A stretch of 64,000 nucleotides of DNA from Bacteroidota bacterium (lineage in GTDB: Bacteria; Bacteroidota; Ignavibacteria; Ignavibacteriales; Melioribacteraceae): contig JAEWUC010000005.1 of the NCBI GenBank assembly GCA_023397505.1, positions 186,001 to 250,000 on the forward strand. The letters run 5' to 3'. A program made the position numbers and the translations under genes. The notes below the pieces were generated by a model that saw nothing but the letters and a program-made list of their open reading frames with translations, searched no databases and was not told the origin of the DNA. Shown here piece by piece: positions 44,241 to 53,944 of this stretch (position 1 is its first letter; each line of letters begins with the position of its first letter).

Positions 44241-47074
44241 CACAAAACGATTCTATTATAATATACTTTGACGCAACAAAAGGAAATGCCGGATTAAAGG
44301 ATTTCACCGGCGATATTTATGCACATACCGGTGTTATCACAAACCTAAGCACAAGTGGTAGCGATTGGAGATATGTAATGGCTCCGTGGAATCAAAATTA
44401 TACCGAGTTAAAGCTTGTACGCGATAATACAAATTTATATCACCTCGTTATCGGCAACCCAAGAAAATTTTACAGCGGCAATCATCAAAACTTGGGTACG
44501 ATTCCGTCAAATGAAAACATTTTAAAACTCGCGTTTGTTTTCCGCAGCTCAAATGGAAGTAAAGAAGGAAAGGATGTCGGAGGCAAAGATATTTTCGTTC
44601 AGCTTTATGAACCGGGATTTTCTGTAGTTATTAATACACCGCAAATCAATACTACATTTGGTCACCCGGATCGTTCGCCTATTTTTATTGATGAAAACGG
44701 TACTCAAAATATTTCGATAAACACAATTGAACTCGGCACACAAACAAAATCAATTTCTCTATTTGTAAATAACAACAAAGTATCAGAGAGTTCAGCAAAT
44801 TCTCTTAGTTTTGATTTTATCACTTCGAATTTTTCTGCATGGAAGAATAGTATAAAAGTTATTGCCGAAGATATTACCGGGATATTGGATACGGCAGAAT
44901 TCACTATTTTCAAAAACAAAACTCCGCACGATGAACCTCTCCCAGAAGGAAACCAAATAGGGATAAATTATGATGAAAATAACAACATGACGCTTGCACT
45001 TTTTGCGCCATACAAAAAAAATATCTTCGTAATTGGTGATTTCAACGGCTGGATGGTGGACACAAATTTTTATATGAACCGACACCAAGTTACACCAGAC
45101 AGTGTTATTTGGTGGTGCAGAATTCCTCAATTATTAGCTGACCCACTTCCAAACGAATATAATTATCAATTTTTAATTGACGGAGATTTAAGAATACAAG
45201 ATCCATATTCGGAAAAGATTCTGGATCCATGGAACGATTCCGATCCGGAATTACAAAAGGTTTACCCCGAATTAATTTCATATCCAACTGGAAAAACAGA
45301 AGGAATTGTTTCTGTATTTCCGCTGATAAAGGAATATTTTAATTGGTCAGTACAAAACTTCATGCGTCCGCCTAAAGAAAAACTTGTTATCTATGAATTA
45401 CTTTTACGCGATTTTGTTTCCACACATAGCTACAAAACTTTAATAGACACATTAAGCTATTTCAAAAAGCTGGGTGTTAACGCAATTGAATTGATGCCCA
45501 TAAACGAATTTGAAGGCAACAGCAGTTGGGGTTATAACCCGATGATGTATTTTGCACCGGATAAATATTACGGCTCCAAATATCAATTACAAGAATTTAT
45601 AGATGCCTGCCACCAAAACGGGATTGCAGTAATTTTGGATATTGTACTTAATCATTCTTACAGCTCAAGTCCGATGGTACAAATGTACTGGGATGAAACG
45701 AACACCCGCCCCGCCGCAAATAACCCGTGGTATAATCAAGTTTCGCCTAATCAAAGTTATTCATGGGGATATGATTTTAACCATGAAAGCAATGCAACAA
45801 AATATTTTGTTGACCGCGTAACTTCTTTCTGGTTAAACGAATATAAAGTTGACGGTTTCCGTTTCGATTTTACAAAAGGTTTTACAAACACTCCCGGCAA
45901 CGGTTGGAGTTATGATAACGCCAGGATAAACATATTGAAAAGAATTGCCGATAAAATTTGGAATACCTCGCCAGATGCATATGTAATTTTCGAGCACCTG
46001 ACTGAAAACTCCGAAGAAACGGAATTGGCAAATTACGGGATTATGTTATGGGGCAATCTTAATTATAATTATAACGAAGCTACAATGGGTTATCTGAATA
46101 ACTCAAACTTCTCAAGTATTTCATATAAGAATAGAGGTTGGAATTTTCCAAATCTTGTTGGCTACATGGAAAGTCACGACGAAGAACGATTGATGTTCAA
46201 GAATATTCAATATGGAAATTTAAGCGGGAGTTATGATATTAAAAGTATGCCGACAGCTCTTAATAGAATAAAATTAGCTGCAGCATTTTTCTTTACAGTG
46301 CCGGGACCAAAAATGATTTGGCAGTTCGGTGAATTGGGCTACGATAAATCAATAAATTATCCATCAGGCACTGCCAACGATAGACTAACACCGAAACCAA
46401 TTTTGTGGGAATACTATGCCGATGCTGACCGTAAAGAATTATTTAATGTATTTGCAGGATTAATAAGGTTAAAAAAAGCTTACCCGGTTTTTTCGAGCAG
46501 TAATTTTATATTGTCAGTTTCAGGCGCTGTTAAAACATTGGATATTTCCGATGATACCATGAGCGTTTCAATACTCGGCAATTTTGATGTTGTTGAAAGA
46601 ACAGTGAACTTTTCTTCAAAATCCATAAGCAAATGGTACGAATTCTTTTCGGGTGACAGCATTAGTATTTCGGATGTTTCGACACAAATTAGTTTGCAGC
46701 CGGGTGAATACAGACTTTATTCATCAAAGAAATTACCCGCACTTGATATTATTGTCGGCGTAAAAGACGACAAGGAAAATGTTCCAACAGAATTTATGCT
46801 TATGCAGAATTACCCCAATCCTTTTAATCCTACAACCACAATAAATTATGTTGTTGCCGGCGATGCAAAGCATTCACAAAATAATTTTGTGACATTAAAA
46901 ATTTACGATGTACTTGGAAAAGAAATTACAACACTTGTTAACGAATACAAAATGCCCGGCAAATACGGTATTCAATTTTCAAGCAGTAAGTTGGGACTAT
47001 CAAGTGGAATATATTTTTATAGATTAACAGCCGGAAATTTTTCGCAGACAAAGAAAATGATTCTTTTGAAATAA
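44153..47074 (+). CDS. Secreted multidomain GH13 alpha-amylase with T9SS sorting tail
   Basis: A 973-residue secreted amylase. I take the ATG at 44153, which opens directly on a signal peptide (MRTNTIAIWVFISINLFAQ); a TTG 36 bases upstream gives an implausible lead. Order: DUF4961-like N-terminal domain (about 20-165), an immunoglobulin-like segment, a CBM48-like starch-binding domain (about 275-365; IFVIGDFNGWM), then the GH13 barrel with Asp572 in GFRFDFTKG, Glu614 in IFEHL and Asp676 in ESHDEER. After a C-terminal beta domain comes a type IX secretion sorting domain of about 85 residues with MQNYPNPFNPTTTINY and a final QTKKMILLK. It should be exported to the surface or medium and make the first cuts in starch. 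Its start and upstream region are duplicated at the other end of the island. Confidence 0.93.
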   Translation: MRTNTIAIWVFISINLFAQDIVTTNLQYPTQNDSIIIYFDATKGNAGLKDFTGDIYAHTGVITNLSTSGSDWRYVMAPWNQNYTELKLVRDNTNLYHLVIGNPRKFYSGNHQNLGTIPSNENILKLAFVFRSSNGSKEGKDVGGKDIFVQLYEPGFSVVINTPQINTTFGHPDRSPIFIDENGTQNISINTIELGTQTKSISLFVNNNKVSESSANSLSFDFITSNFSAWKNSIKVIAEDITGILDTAEFTIFKNKTPHDEPLPEGNQIGINYDENNNMTLALFAPYKKNIFVIGDFNGWMVDTNFYMNRHQVTPDSVIWWCRIPQLLADPLPNEYNYQFLIDGDLRIQDPYSEKILDPWNDSDPELQKVYPELISYPTGKTEGIVSVFPLIKEYFNWSVQNFMRPPKEKLVIYELLLRDFVSTHSYKTLIDTLSYFKKLGVNAIELMPINEFEGNSSWGYNPMMYFAPDKYYGSKYQLQEFIDACHQNGIAVILDIVLNHSYSSSPMVQMYWDETNTRPAANNPWYNQVSPNQSYSWGYDFNHESNATKYFVDRVTSFWLNEYKVDGFRFDFTKGFTNTPGNGWSYDNARINILKRIADKIWNTSPDAYVIFEHLTENSEETELANYGIMLWGNLNYNYNEATMGYLNNSNFSSISYKNRGWNFPNLVGYMESHDEERLMFKNIQYGNLSGSYDIKSMPTALNRIKLAAAFFFTVPGPKMIWQFGELGYDKSINYPSGTANDRLTPKPILWEYYADADRKELFNVFAGLIRLKKAYPVFSSSNFILSVSGAVKTLDISDDTMSVSILGNFDVVERTVNFSSKSISKWYEFFSGDSISISDVSTQISLQPGEYRLYSSKKLPALDIIVGVKDDKENVPTEFMLMQNYPNPFNPTTTINYVVAGDAKHSQNNFVTLKIYDVLGKEITTLVNEYKMPGKYGIQFSSSKLGLSSGIYFYRLTAGNFSQTKKMILLK

Positions 47075-47079
47075 TAATT

Positions 47080-47122
47080 CTTTTCCTTTCGGAGGAAAAG
47101 AGACGCGATATATCGCGTCTCT
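47080..47122. terminator. Hairpin plus 24-base perfect palindrome between convergent genes
   Basis: TTTTCC and GGAAAA around a short loop (47080-47100) follow the amylase stop. A perfect palindrome with arms AGAGACGCGATA and TATCGCGTCTCT (47099-47122) overlaps its end. The first part fits a terminator. The second is better explained as a short palindromic repeat element of a kind scattered in many genomes. Confidence 0.6.
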
Positions 47123-47129
47123 ACAAATT

Positions 47130-48968
47130 TTAATTTATTTTATAAATTTTTCTATCATATGGTTCTACAGTCATTTTTTCATTAACTAATTCAACATGTT
47201 TTTCATCCCACACATTGAATAATTTTACATCCCTGCCGATTACATTATTTAAAATTTCGGCATCAATTTCTTTTGGCGAATTATCACCATTTAGCATAAC
47301 CAACATTAATTCATCTTTATTCTGCTTGGTATAGATATAAACATTATTGATTGGCGGCAGATGAATTAATTTTCCGCATGAAAGAGATTTATACTTCTTC
47401 CGCAGCGAAATTAATTTTTTGAAGAATTCATAAATGTCATTTTCATAATCTGTTCTCCCGCTATTTTCAAACGCACTCGTTGCATTACCGGGAAATCCGC
47501 CTCGAAAATCTTCGCGCAAATCACCATGATCGCTGCCGCCTACTATTCCAATCTCAGTTCCGTATAATATTTGCGGTATTCCCCGCGAGGTTAATAGATG
47601 TGTAAAAACAATTTTAACTTTATCAACATTCTTATTAGATATAAACATTGCGCGCGCTATATCATGGTTATCCGCAAACGTTAATAAATTATTTGGATTC
47701 TCATATAAATAATCTTTGGCAAGTGCATCATAAAACGAATATAATCCTGCTCTCCCATTTAAATAGTCTTCATAAGCATTTTGAAGTGCAAAATCTGTTA
47801 CCACAGGGAGGTTGGAGTTATTTTTTTTGAACAGCCGCGAGTCCTTTTGAAACGGGGCAAGATAAGCGGTTTCGCCCGTCCATACTTCTCCGACAATATT
47901 AAAAGTCGGATATTCTTCAAGAATCCTTTTCGCCCATTCAGAAGTGAATTCTGGAAAAACATAAGGATAAGTATCTTCCCTAATTCCGTCGATTCCAGAA
48001 AATTCAATCCACCAAATTGTATTTTGAATAAGATAATTTTTCACAAATAAATTTCTCTGGTTCAAATCAGCCATTTCATTAACAAACCATCCTTCGGTTA
48101 CATGCTTGTTTGTGATTTCCGCGCCGTGAATGTCGGTTAATATCATTTTATCGTGCCAGGCATTTAAATGATTTTCAACTGTTCCATTCAGCCAATCGTC
48201 AAACGGAGGATTTTTAACCCATTGATGATTTATAGAAATATGGTTGCTCACATGATCATAAATTATTTTAATCCCGTTTTCATGGGCTTTGTCAACAAGT
48301 AATTTATACGCTTCATTTGATCCGAGTCGTTCATCAATTTTATAGAGATCGCTCGCCGCGTAGCCGTGATAACTTATTGATGTGTTGTTCTCCAAAACCG
48401 GGGTAAGCCATAAAGATGTAACACCAAGATCGTTGAAATATGAAAGCCGTTTTATAATTCCGAGTAAATCTCCGCCGTGTCTTCCGAGCCGATCGCCTGG
48501 TTTGAAATCGTTAACTAAATTTTCCGAAATATTATTCGATGTATCACCGTCCGCAAATCGGTCGGGCATAATAAGATAAACAACATCCTCGGTACTAAAT
48601 CCTTGATGTCTTTTCGGTGATTTCTCTCTTTTTAGCAACGGGTAATCAATTATTATCTTGCGTTCATCTTTTTGAAATGTGATCTGGTAATTACCGGGTT
48701 TTGCATTTTTGTTAACCGTAACATCAACAAATAAATAATTATGATTATCCGCATTACGAACTTTTGTTACTTTAAAATTTTTATTTGCGGACAATACCTT
48801 GCAGTCGTTAAGATTTTCACCATAAACCATCAATTGCAGTTTGTTTGTTTTCATACCGCTCCACCAATTTGGCGGTTCAATTTTTTCAACTAATAAATCC
48901 TGGCAAAACACGTTTGCGTACAAAAAGAATATTACTAAAACATATTTCATAATATTTTTGATGTTCAC
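47130..48968 (-). CDS. Neopullulanase/cyclomaltodextrinase-like GH13 (SusA-like)
   Basis: A 612-residue exported GH13 enzyme. Signal peptide about 7-22 (MKYVLVIFFLYANVFCQ); an N-terminal cyclomaltodextrinase-type beta domain with IEPPNWWSGMKTNKLQLMVYG; then a barrel starting VVYLIMPDRFADGD. The catalytic residues are Asp332 in GIREDTYPY, Glu361 in VGEVWTG and Asp436 in FADNHDIAR. The PPNWW opening is typical of SusA-type neopullulanases, which cut maltodextrins in the periplasm. The start is either GTG at 48968 or ATG at 48950. It is transcribed away from malQ, with 131 bases between the two starts. Confidence 0.92.
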   Translation of the reverse strand: MNIKNIMKYVLVIFFLYANVFCQDLLVEKIEPPNWWSGMKTNKLQLMVYGENLNDCKVLSANKNFKVTKVRNADNHNYLFVDVTVNKNAKPGNYQITFQKDERKIIIDYPLLKREKSPKRHQGFSTEDVVYLIMPDRFADGDTSNNISENLVNDFKPGDRLGRHGGDLLGIIKRLSYFNDLGVTSLWLTPVLENNTSISYHGYAASDLYKIDERLGSNEAYKLLVDKAHENGIKIIYDHVSNHISINHQWVKNPPFDDWLNGTVENHLNAWHDKMILTDIHGAEITNKHVTEGWFVNEMADLNQRNLFVKNYLIQNTIWWIEFSGIDGIREDTYPYVFPEFTSEWAKRILEEYPTFNIVGEVWTGETAYLAPFQKDSRLFKKNNSNLPVVTDFALQNAYEDYLNGRAGLYSFYDALAKDYLYENPNNLLTFADNHDIARAMFISNKNVDKVKIVFTHLLTSRGIPQILYGTEIGIVGGSDHGDLREDFRGGFPGNATSAFENSGRTDYENDIYEFFKKLISLRKKYKSLSCGKLIHLPPINNVYIYTKQNKDELMLVMLNGDNSPKEIDAEILNNVIGRDVKLFNVWDEKHVELVNEKMTVEPYDRKIYKIN

Positions 48969-49099
48969 GGCATTTCCCTTCCGTTAATTTTCTTTTATAG
49001 AAAATAAACTTTTTCCGCCCGTTTTAACACAAAAAAAGTGTGTTTACTCAAATACTACTTAATTATATTACTCCTGAAAAAAAATAATTAGAGGCATTT

Positions 49100-50635
49100 A
49101 TGAAAATCGAGCGTTCTGCAGGAGTACTCCTCCACCCGACATCACTTCCCGGTAAATTTGGAATCGGAGATTTAGGACCAAGTGCATATCACTTTATAGA
49201 ATTTTTAAGTCATGCGGGACAAACTTTATGGCAGGTCTTTCCCCTCGGTCCAACGGGTTACGGCGATTCTCCATACCAATGTTTTTCTGCATTCGCAGGC
49301 AACCCGCTTTTAATTAGTCCCGAAATTCTCCTTGACGAACAATTATTATCGAATGCTGATATTGAAAACATTCCGCATAACAATCCTCATAAAATTGATT
49401 ACGGTGAAGTGATAAACTACAAATACGAATTGTTCCGCAAAGCGTTTAATAATTTCCGCGGACAGGTAAAATCTTTTTCGGAAGATTACAGCGGCTTTTG
49501 CGAAGATAATAAATCATGGCTCGATGATTATACTCTTTTTATGGCGGCAAAAAATTATCACGGCGGATGCGCTTGGCCGGAATGGGAAAAATCAATTGCA
49601 TTCAGAACCGATATAAAAGTCTGGGAAGAAAAATTAAAAGATGAAATTGACTATCATAAATTCCTTCAATTTATATTCAACAAACAATGGACTAATGTTC
49701 GTGCGCATGCACATAAGCGCGGAATAAAAATTATCGGCGATCTGCCGATTTTCATTGCATACGACAGCGCCGATCTTTGGGCTAACAAAGAATTATTCAC
49801 AGTTAAAAAAGACGGTTCATTGGAATTTGTTGCCGGGGTTCCGCCGGACTATTTCAGCGCAACCGGACAGCTTTGGGGCAATCCTTTGTACAAATGGAAG
49901 GAAATGGAAAAAGATGATTTCAAGTGGTGGAAAAGCAGAATTAAGAATCTTATGAACATAGCTGATATTTTAAGAATAGATCACTTCAGGGGATTTGACG
50001 CTTATTGGGAAATTCCCGGCGATGCTGAAACTGCAATTAACGGCAGATGGGTTAAAGCTCCGGGTGAAAAATTTTTTAGCAGCATTAAGAAGGAATTGGG
50101 TGAATTAAATATAATTGCCGAGGATCTCGGCGTTATAACGGATTCGGTTGAAGAGCTGCGTGATAAATTTGAATTCCCCGGTATAAAAATTTTGCAGTTT
50201 GGGCTTGGCGATAAAGGCGAGAAAAAATTTCTTCCGCACAATCATATAAAAAACTGCGTGGTTCATACAGGCTCACACGATAATGAAACTACTCTCGGCT
50301 TCATTAATTCCGAAAGAGAAAAAAGATCAGGCATTTACGAATGGACACAAAAGTATCTTTACTATTACGGCGATGATATGACGTTTGAATTAATCCGAAC
50401 TGCTTATGCATCGGTTGCTAATATTGTTGTAATTCCATTACAGGATATGTTGAAACTCGGCAACGATGCACGAATGAATTTTCCCGGTACACTCGGCGGT
50501 AATTGGGCATGGAGATTTTCGTGGGATCAAATTAATGAGAACCTCGCTGCTCAATACAAGGAAATGACAATTATGTATGAACGTCCGCCGTTAAAGAAAA
50601 ATGAAAATGAGATTATAAAAGTAGCTGATGAATAA
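49100..50635 (+). CDS. malQ: 4-alpha-glucanotransferase (amylomaltase, GH77)
   Basis: A 511-residue cytoplasmic GH77 enzyme that transfers maltodextrin segments and releases glucose. It opens with RSAGVLLHPTSLPGKFGIGDLG and has the conserved QVFPLGPTGYGDSPYQCFSAFAGNP. Catalytic residues are nucleophile Asp294 in LRIDHFRGFDAYW, acid/base Glu341 in IIAEDLG and third acid Asp394 in TGSHDNET. Length is normal for bacterial MalQ. It would process the maltodextrins brought in by the MFS carriers. An exported GH13 gene follows 103 bases downstream, with a short palindromic repeat between them. Confidence 0.96.
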   Translation: MKIERSAGVLLHPTSLPGKFGIGDLGPSAYHFIEFLSHAGQTLWQVFPLGPTGYGDSPYQCFSAFAGNPLLISPEILLDEQLLSNADIENIPHNNPHKIDYGEVINYKYELFRKAFNNFRGQVKSFSEDYSGFCEDNKSWLDDYTLFMAAKNYHGGCAWPEWEKSIAFRTDIKVWEEKLKDEIDYHKFLQFIFNKQWTNVRAHAHKRGIKIIGDLPIFIAYDSADLWANKELFTVKKDGSLEFVAGVPPDYFSATGQLWGNPLYKWKEMEKDDFKWWKSRIKNLMNIADILRIDHFRGFDAYWEIPGDAETAINGRWVKAPGEKFFSSIKKELGELNIIAEDLGVITDSVEELRDKFEFPGIKILQFGLGDKGEKKFLPHNHIKNCVVHTGSHDNETTLGFINSEREKRSGIYEWTQKYLYYYGDDMTFELIRTAYASVANIVVIPLQDMLKLGNDARMNFPGTLGGNWAWRFSWDQINENLAAQYKEMTIMYERPPLKKNENEIIKVADE

Positions 50636-50636
50636 C

Positions 50637-50717
50637 TACCCCCTTTCAATTCCCCTTCCTAATCTCGCCTCGCTGAAAACGCGAGTCGAAGCGGGTTAGG
50701 AGGGGGATATGGAGGAG
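50637..50717. repeat. Short palindromic repeat element, copy 2
   Basis: An imperfect inverted repeat: CCTAA at 50658-50662 faces TTAGG at 50696-50700, flanked by C-rich and G-rich arms. It contains GAGTCGAAGCGGGTTAG (50683-50699), shared with the repeat at 36421-36437. It lies between malQ and the next GH13 gene. Confidence 0.6.
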
Positions 50718-50726
50718 GTAATATTA

Positions 50727-50733
50727 AAGGAGG
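50727..50733 (+). promoter_or_regulatory. Strong ribosome binding site AGGAGG
   Basis: AAAGGAGG ends 5 bases before the ATG at 50739 and decides that start over the ATG at 50709, which would place ten polar residues before the signal peptide. Confidence 0.8.
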
Positions 50734-50738
50734 TAACT

Positions 50739-52577
50739 ATGAAATCAATTTTTATTACAACAGTATTTTTTTTATTTGCCTCGATACTTATACAAGCACA
50801 AACTACCGACAAAACCAATTCACAAATTCCATCGTGGGCAAAGGAAGCAATTTGGTATCAAATTTTCCCCGAACGTTTTAGCAACGGCGATAAATCAAAC
50901 GACCCGAAACCAATCGACATGGAAGGCGCTTGGCCTTACTTTGTGCCGGAAGGATGGCAGGTTCATCCGTGGACTTCGGACTGGTACAAACTCCAGCCGT
51001 GGGAAGTTAAGACAGAGAAAGATTTTTATTGGAATGCCGGAGTCAGAAGATACGGTGGGGATTTGCAGGGTGTAATCGATAAACTGGATTACTTGAAGGA
51101 ACTCGGTATCAGCGCAATTTATTTAAATCCAATATTTGAAGCGCCTTCTCTTCATAAATATGATGCCACATTCTATCATCATATAGATAATAATTTTGGT
51201 CCCGACCCCGATGGCGATGTAAAATTATGGAAAGATGAAAATCCATCGGATGCGTCAACATGGAAATGGACATCTGCAGATAAACTCTTTTTAACTCTTA
51301 TTGAAGAAGCACACAAGCGCGGAATGAAAATTATTATCGACGGGGTTTTCAATCACACAGGCACTCAGTTCTGGGCGTTCAAAGATATTGTTAAGAACCA
51401 ACAAAACTCCAAATACAAAGATTGGTACACAATACTAAAATGGGATGATCCGAACACTTCGGAAAATGAGTTTGATTATGCAGGCTGGTACGGTGTAAAA
51501 GATTTGCCTGAAATTCGCGAAGATGAAAACGGTTTGTTAAAAGAACCTTCGGAACATATTTATGAAATTGTAAAACGCTGGATGGATCCTAATAACGACG
51601 GCGATCCCTCGGATGGAATTGACGGCTGGCGCCTCGATGTTGCAGAACAGGTCAATCATAATTTTTGGAAAACTTTCAGAACATGGGTGAAAGATATTAA
51701 TCCAGACGCATACATTGTTGGCGAAATATGGTGGGATGATTGGACAAATTATAAAATGATGGATGCATCTCCGTGGCTTAAAGGCGACCAGTTTGACGCG
51801 GTAATGAATTACCGTTTTGTAAGAGCATTGAAAAGTTTTATCATCAATAAGAAAGAACAGATTGACGCGCAGGGATTAATCGATTCGTTAAACACACTTT
51901 ATGTTCAGTATCCTATGGAGAACAATTATGTTATGATGAATCTTCTAGGCAGTCACGATGTAGAGCGTATCTCATCGATGACGGTAAATCCCGATATCTG
52001 GTACGACCACAACGGCAACCCGTCATCAAATAAAGATTTTAATGTTCGTAAGCCAAACGATGAAGAAAGATTAAAGCAAAAGCTTATAACCGGGATGCAG
52101 TTTACATTATTAGGTGCACCGCAAATTTATTACGGTGATGAAGCCGGGATGTGGGGCGGCGACGACCCCGATTGCCGCAAACCAATGGTTTGGGCTGATA
52201 TGAATTATGTAACGGAAACAACTCACCCATTCGGGAAAGAACGTCAACCCGATGAAGTAAAATTCGATCAGGATATTTTTAACTGGTATAAAGATTTTGT
52301 AAAAATAAGAAATGATAACAAAGTTCTTTCTCACGGCAATGTTCAATTTCAGATAGTTGATAATGAAAAAAGAATTATATGCTATAAAAGAGAATGGCAA
52401 GGAAATTCAATTGTGATGATTGTAAACAACAATTCTTCAAATAGCGAAATTAAATTTGATGCAAATAAGTTTTTAGTTGTGAAAGATAATTGGCAAGATT
52501 TATTAACGGGATTGCAGATTAAAAAACAAAGTGAAACAATTTCGCTGATGCCTTACCAGATAATGATATTAAAGTAA
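50739..52577 (+). CDS. Exported GH13 maltodextrin hydrolase (neopullulanase-like)
   Basis: A 612-residue exported enzyme. Signal peptide about 1-21 (MKSIFITTVFFLFASILIQAQ), with no separate N-terminal domain before the barrel, which begins WAKEAIWYQIFPERFSNGD. The family-typical Trp-rich insert (WPYFVPEGWQVHPWTSDWYK) follows. Catalytic residues are Asp300 in GWRLDVAEQV, Glu329 in VGEIWWDD and Asp407 in GSHDVER. This form occurs in starch loci of Bacteroidota as a periplasmic enzyme acting on short or cyclic maltodextrins. It lies downstream of malQ in the same direction and may share its transcript. Confidence 0.92.
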   Translation: MKSIFITTVFFLFASILIQAQTTDKTNSQIPSWAKEAIWYQIFPERFSNGDKSNDPKPIDMEGAWPYFVPEGWQVHPWTSDWYKLQPWEVKTEKDFYWNAGVRRYGGDLQGVIDKLDYLKELGISAIYLNPIFEAPSLHKYDATFYHHIDNNFGPDPDGDVKLWKDENPSDASTWKWTSADKLFLTLIEEAHKRGMKIIIDGVFNHTGTQFWAFKDIVKNQQNSKYKDWYTILKWDDPNTSENEFDYAGWYGVKDLPEIREDENGLLKEPSEHIYEIVKRWMDPNNDGDPSDGIDGWRLDVAEQVNHNFWKTFRTWVKDINPDAYIVGEIWWDDWTNYKMMDASPWLKGDQFDAVMNYRFVRALKSFIINKKEQIDAQGLIDSLNTLYVQYPMENNYVMMNLLGSHDVERISSMTVNPDIWYDHNGNPSSNKDFNVRKPNDEERLKQKLITGMQFTLLGAPQIYYGDEAGMWGGDDPDCRKPMVWADMNYVTETTHPFGKERQPDEVKFDQDIFNWYKDFVKIRNDNKVLSHGNVQFQIVDNEKRIICYKREWQGNSIVMIVNNNSSNSEIKFDANKFLVVKDNWQDLLTGLQIKKQSETISLMPYQIMILK

Positions 52578-52750
52578 ATTACCTGTCATCGCTTACTTGT
52601 CCGGCATTTTTTTGCATGACACGGAGTACATTAGTTCTCATTCTTTGGATGCCGGATCAAGTCCGGCATGACAATTACCAGTTGTCATTCCCACGACCCG
52701 CTCCGAATAGTTGGAGGCGAGATGCAGGAATCTATTTTTTAGGATAATGT
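52578..52750. repeat. Cluster of short palindromic repeats
   Basis: This stretch contains the perfect hairpin ATGCCGGA-TCAAG-TCCGGCAT (52649-52669), followed by a GTCATTCCCACGACCCGCTC segment (from 52684) that resembles, in inverse, the repeats at 36421 and 50683. No coding content. The first motif is a form seen in many unrelated genomes. Confidence 0.6.
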
Positions 52751-52805
52751 ACTATGCACAAAAGATGATTTTTTCAAATTTTCATAAACGTACATTTATT
52801 TAAAA

Positions 52806-52839
52806 CAAAAAAAGGCGATCCTTTTGAGAACGCCTTTTT
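52806..52839. terminator. Rho-independent terminator of the susCDE unit
   Basis: AAAGGCG (52811-52817) pairs with CGCCTTT (52831-52837). On the minus strand a run of Ts follows the stem, directly after the susE stop codon. The element is symmetrical enough to stop the plus strand too. Confidence 0.85.
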
Positions 52840-52853
52840 CGATTAAAACAGAT

Positions 52854-53909
52854 TTAGTTCTTCTTAACAGTATAAGTTAGTTTAACAGGATCGAATCTAA
52901 TTGTATAATTACCATCTGCTGCAAGAGACATATTAGTGTTTCCATTTGCTACTAAAGTACCATTACCGCCGTCGCCAAAATTGGTTGTCCAGGCATCGTT
53001 TGCCCTGAATTTATATTCACCCGCAATAAAGTCGGCAGTGATTTCCCACATTTTACGTTGACCGTTATAGAACATATCTACATCTGCCGACCAATCATAG
53101 GGAGGAACCGCAGATCCAATAATTCCCCAATCATCTGTTTTGGTTAATGATATTGCTAATGAATTTACATCAAAAGTAACTATATATGTACCGGCATCAA
53201 CAGTTAAATTGCTGCCTTTTGCTACAAGTGTACCTGAATAGTTATTACCTGATTTTACTAATGTACCGCCCCAGTCGTTATCCCAATTTGGCAAAGGTGT
53301 AATTTTAAAATCAACTGTTGGATTAGCACCGTCAACAAAACGTATAATACTGCTGTATTGAGAATTAAATCCGTATGAATATAGTCTTCCGTTATCGGCG
53401 CCGGGAGACCAGCCCTGATAAGCACCGGGTACATATATCATAGGATAATTAATAACTGCATCATACGGTTTAAAAACTTTTGATTTTACATCGGAATAAA
53501 TTGGCGCGATGGATGCAGTTACAGTTGCAGCTACTCTGTAATAAACTGTTACATCGGTTCCAATATTATAATTCCAAGATAATATCAAAGTATTTATATC
53601 GCTAACTTTTGCCGTTCCTGTTAATTTCTGAGTGGTAAAAACAGTTGCTACATTATTCGAGAAATCATTTGTCGGCGACATTTCCAACGCATAATTTGTT
53701 GATGATGCGAAACCAAAATCTGCTGCAGACCATGTGAATGTTATCAATTCATCTGCGTTAGTAACATCAAAAGCCCCTGTAAATGATAAATCTGAATTTG
53801 CCGGCTTTGCAGGATTTGAACTAATCGTTGGCTCAGTAATATCTCTTTCACAAGAGATAAATACAAGCCCAAGTACAGCTATAAATAAAGATAATTTTAT
53901 TTTTTTCAT
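52854..53909 (-). CDS. susE: SusE-like starch-binding outer-membrane lipoprotein
   Basis: A 351-residue lipoprotein (signal ending VFISC, Cys about residue 20). The N-terminal SusE-type domain (about 30-150) has DLSFTGAFDV and FTWSAADFGF. Two SusE/F-type carbohydrate-binding units follow (about 155-260 and 262-350), the first with YVPGAYQGWSPGAD, the second with IGSAVPPYDWSAD and ADFIAGEYKFRANDAW. It would hold starch at the cell surface for the SusCD pore. It is the last gene of susCDE, 35 bases after susD, and is followed by a terminator. Confidence 0.9.
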   Translation of the reverse strand: MKKIKLSLFIAVLGLVFISCERDITEPTISSNPAKPANSDLSFTGAFDVTNADELITFTWSAADFGFASSTNYALEMSPTNDFSNNVATVFTTQKLTGTAKVSDINTLILSWNYNIGTDVTVYYRVAATVTASIAPIYSDVKSKVFKPYDAVINYPMIYVPGAYQGWSPGADNGRLYSYGFNSQYSSIIRFVDGANPTVDFKITPLPNWDNDWGGTLVKSGNNYSGTLVAKGSNLTVDAGTYIVTFDVNSLAISLTKTDDWGIIGSAVPPYDWSADVDMFYNGQRKMWEITADFIAGEYKFRANDAWTTNFGDGGNGTLVANGNTNMSLAADGNYTIRFDPVKLTYTVKKN

Positions 53910-53944
53910 TTTTGTTTTCCTTAAACTATAATACTTTTCATTTA

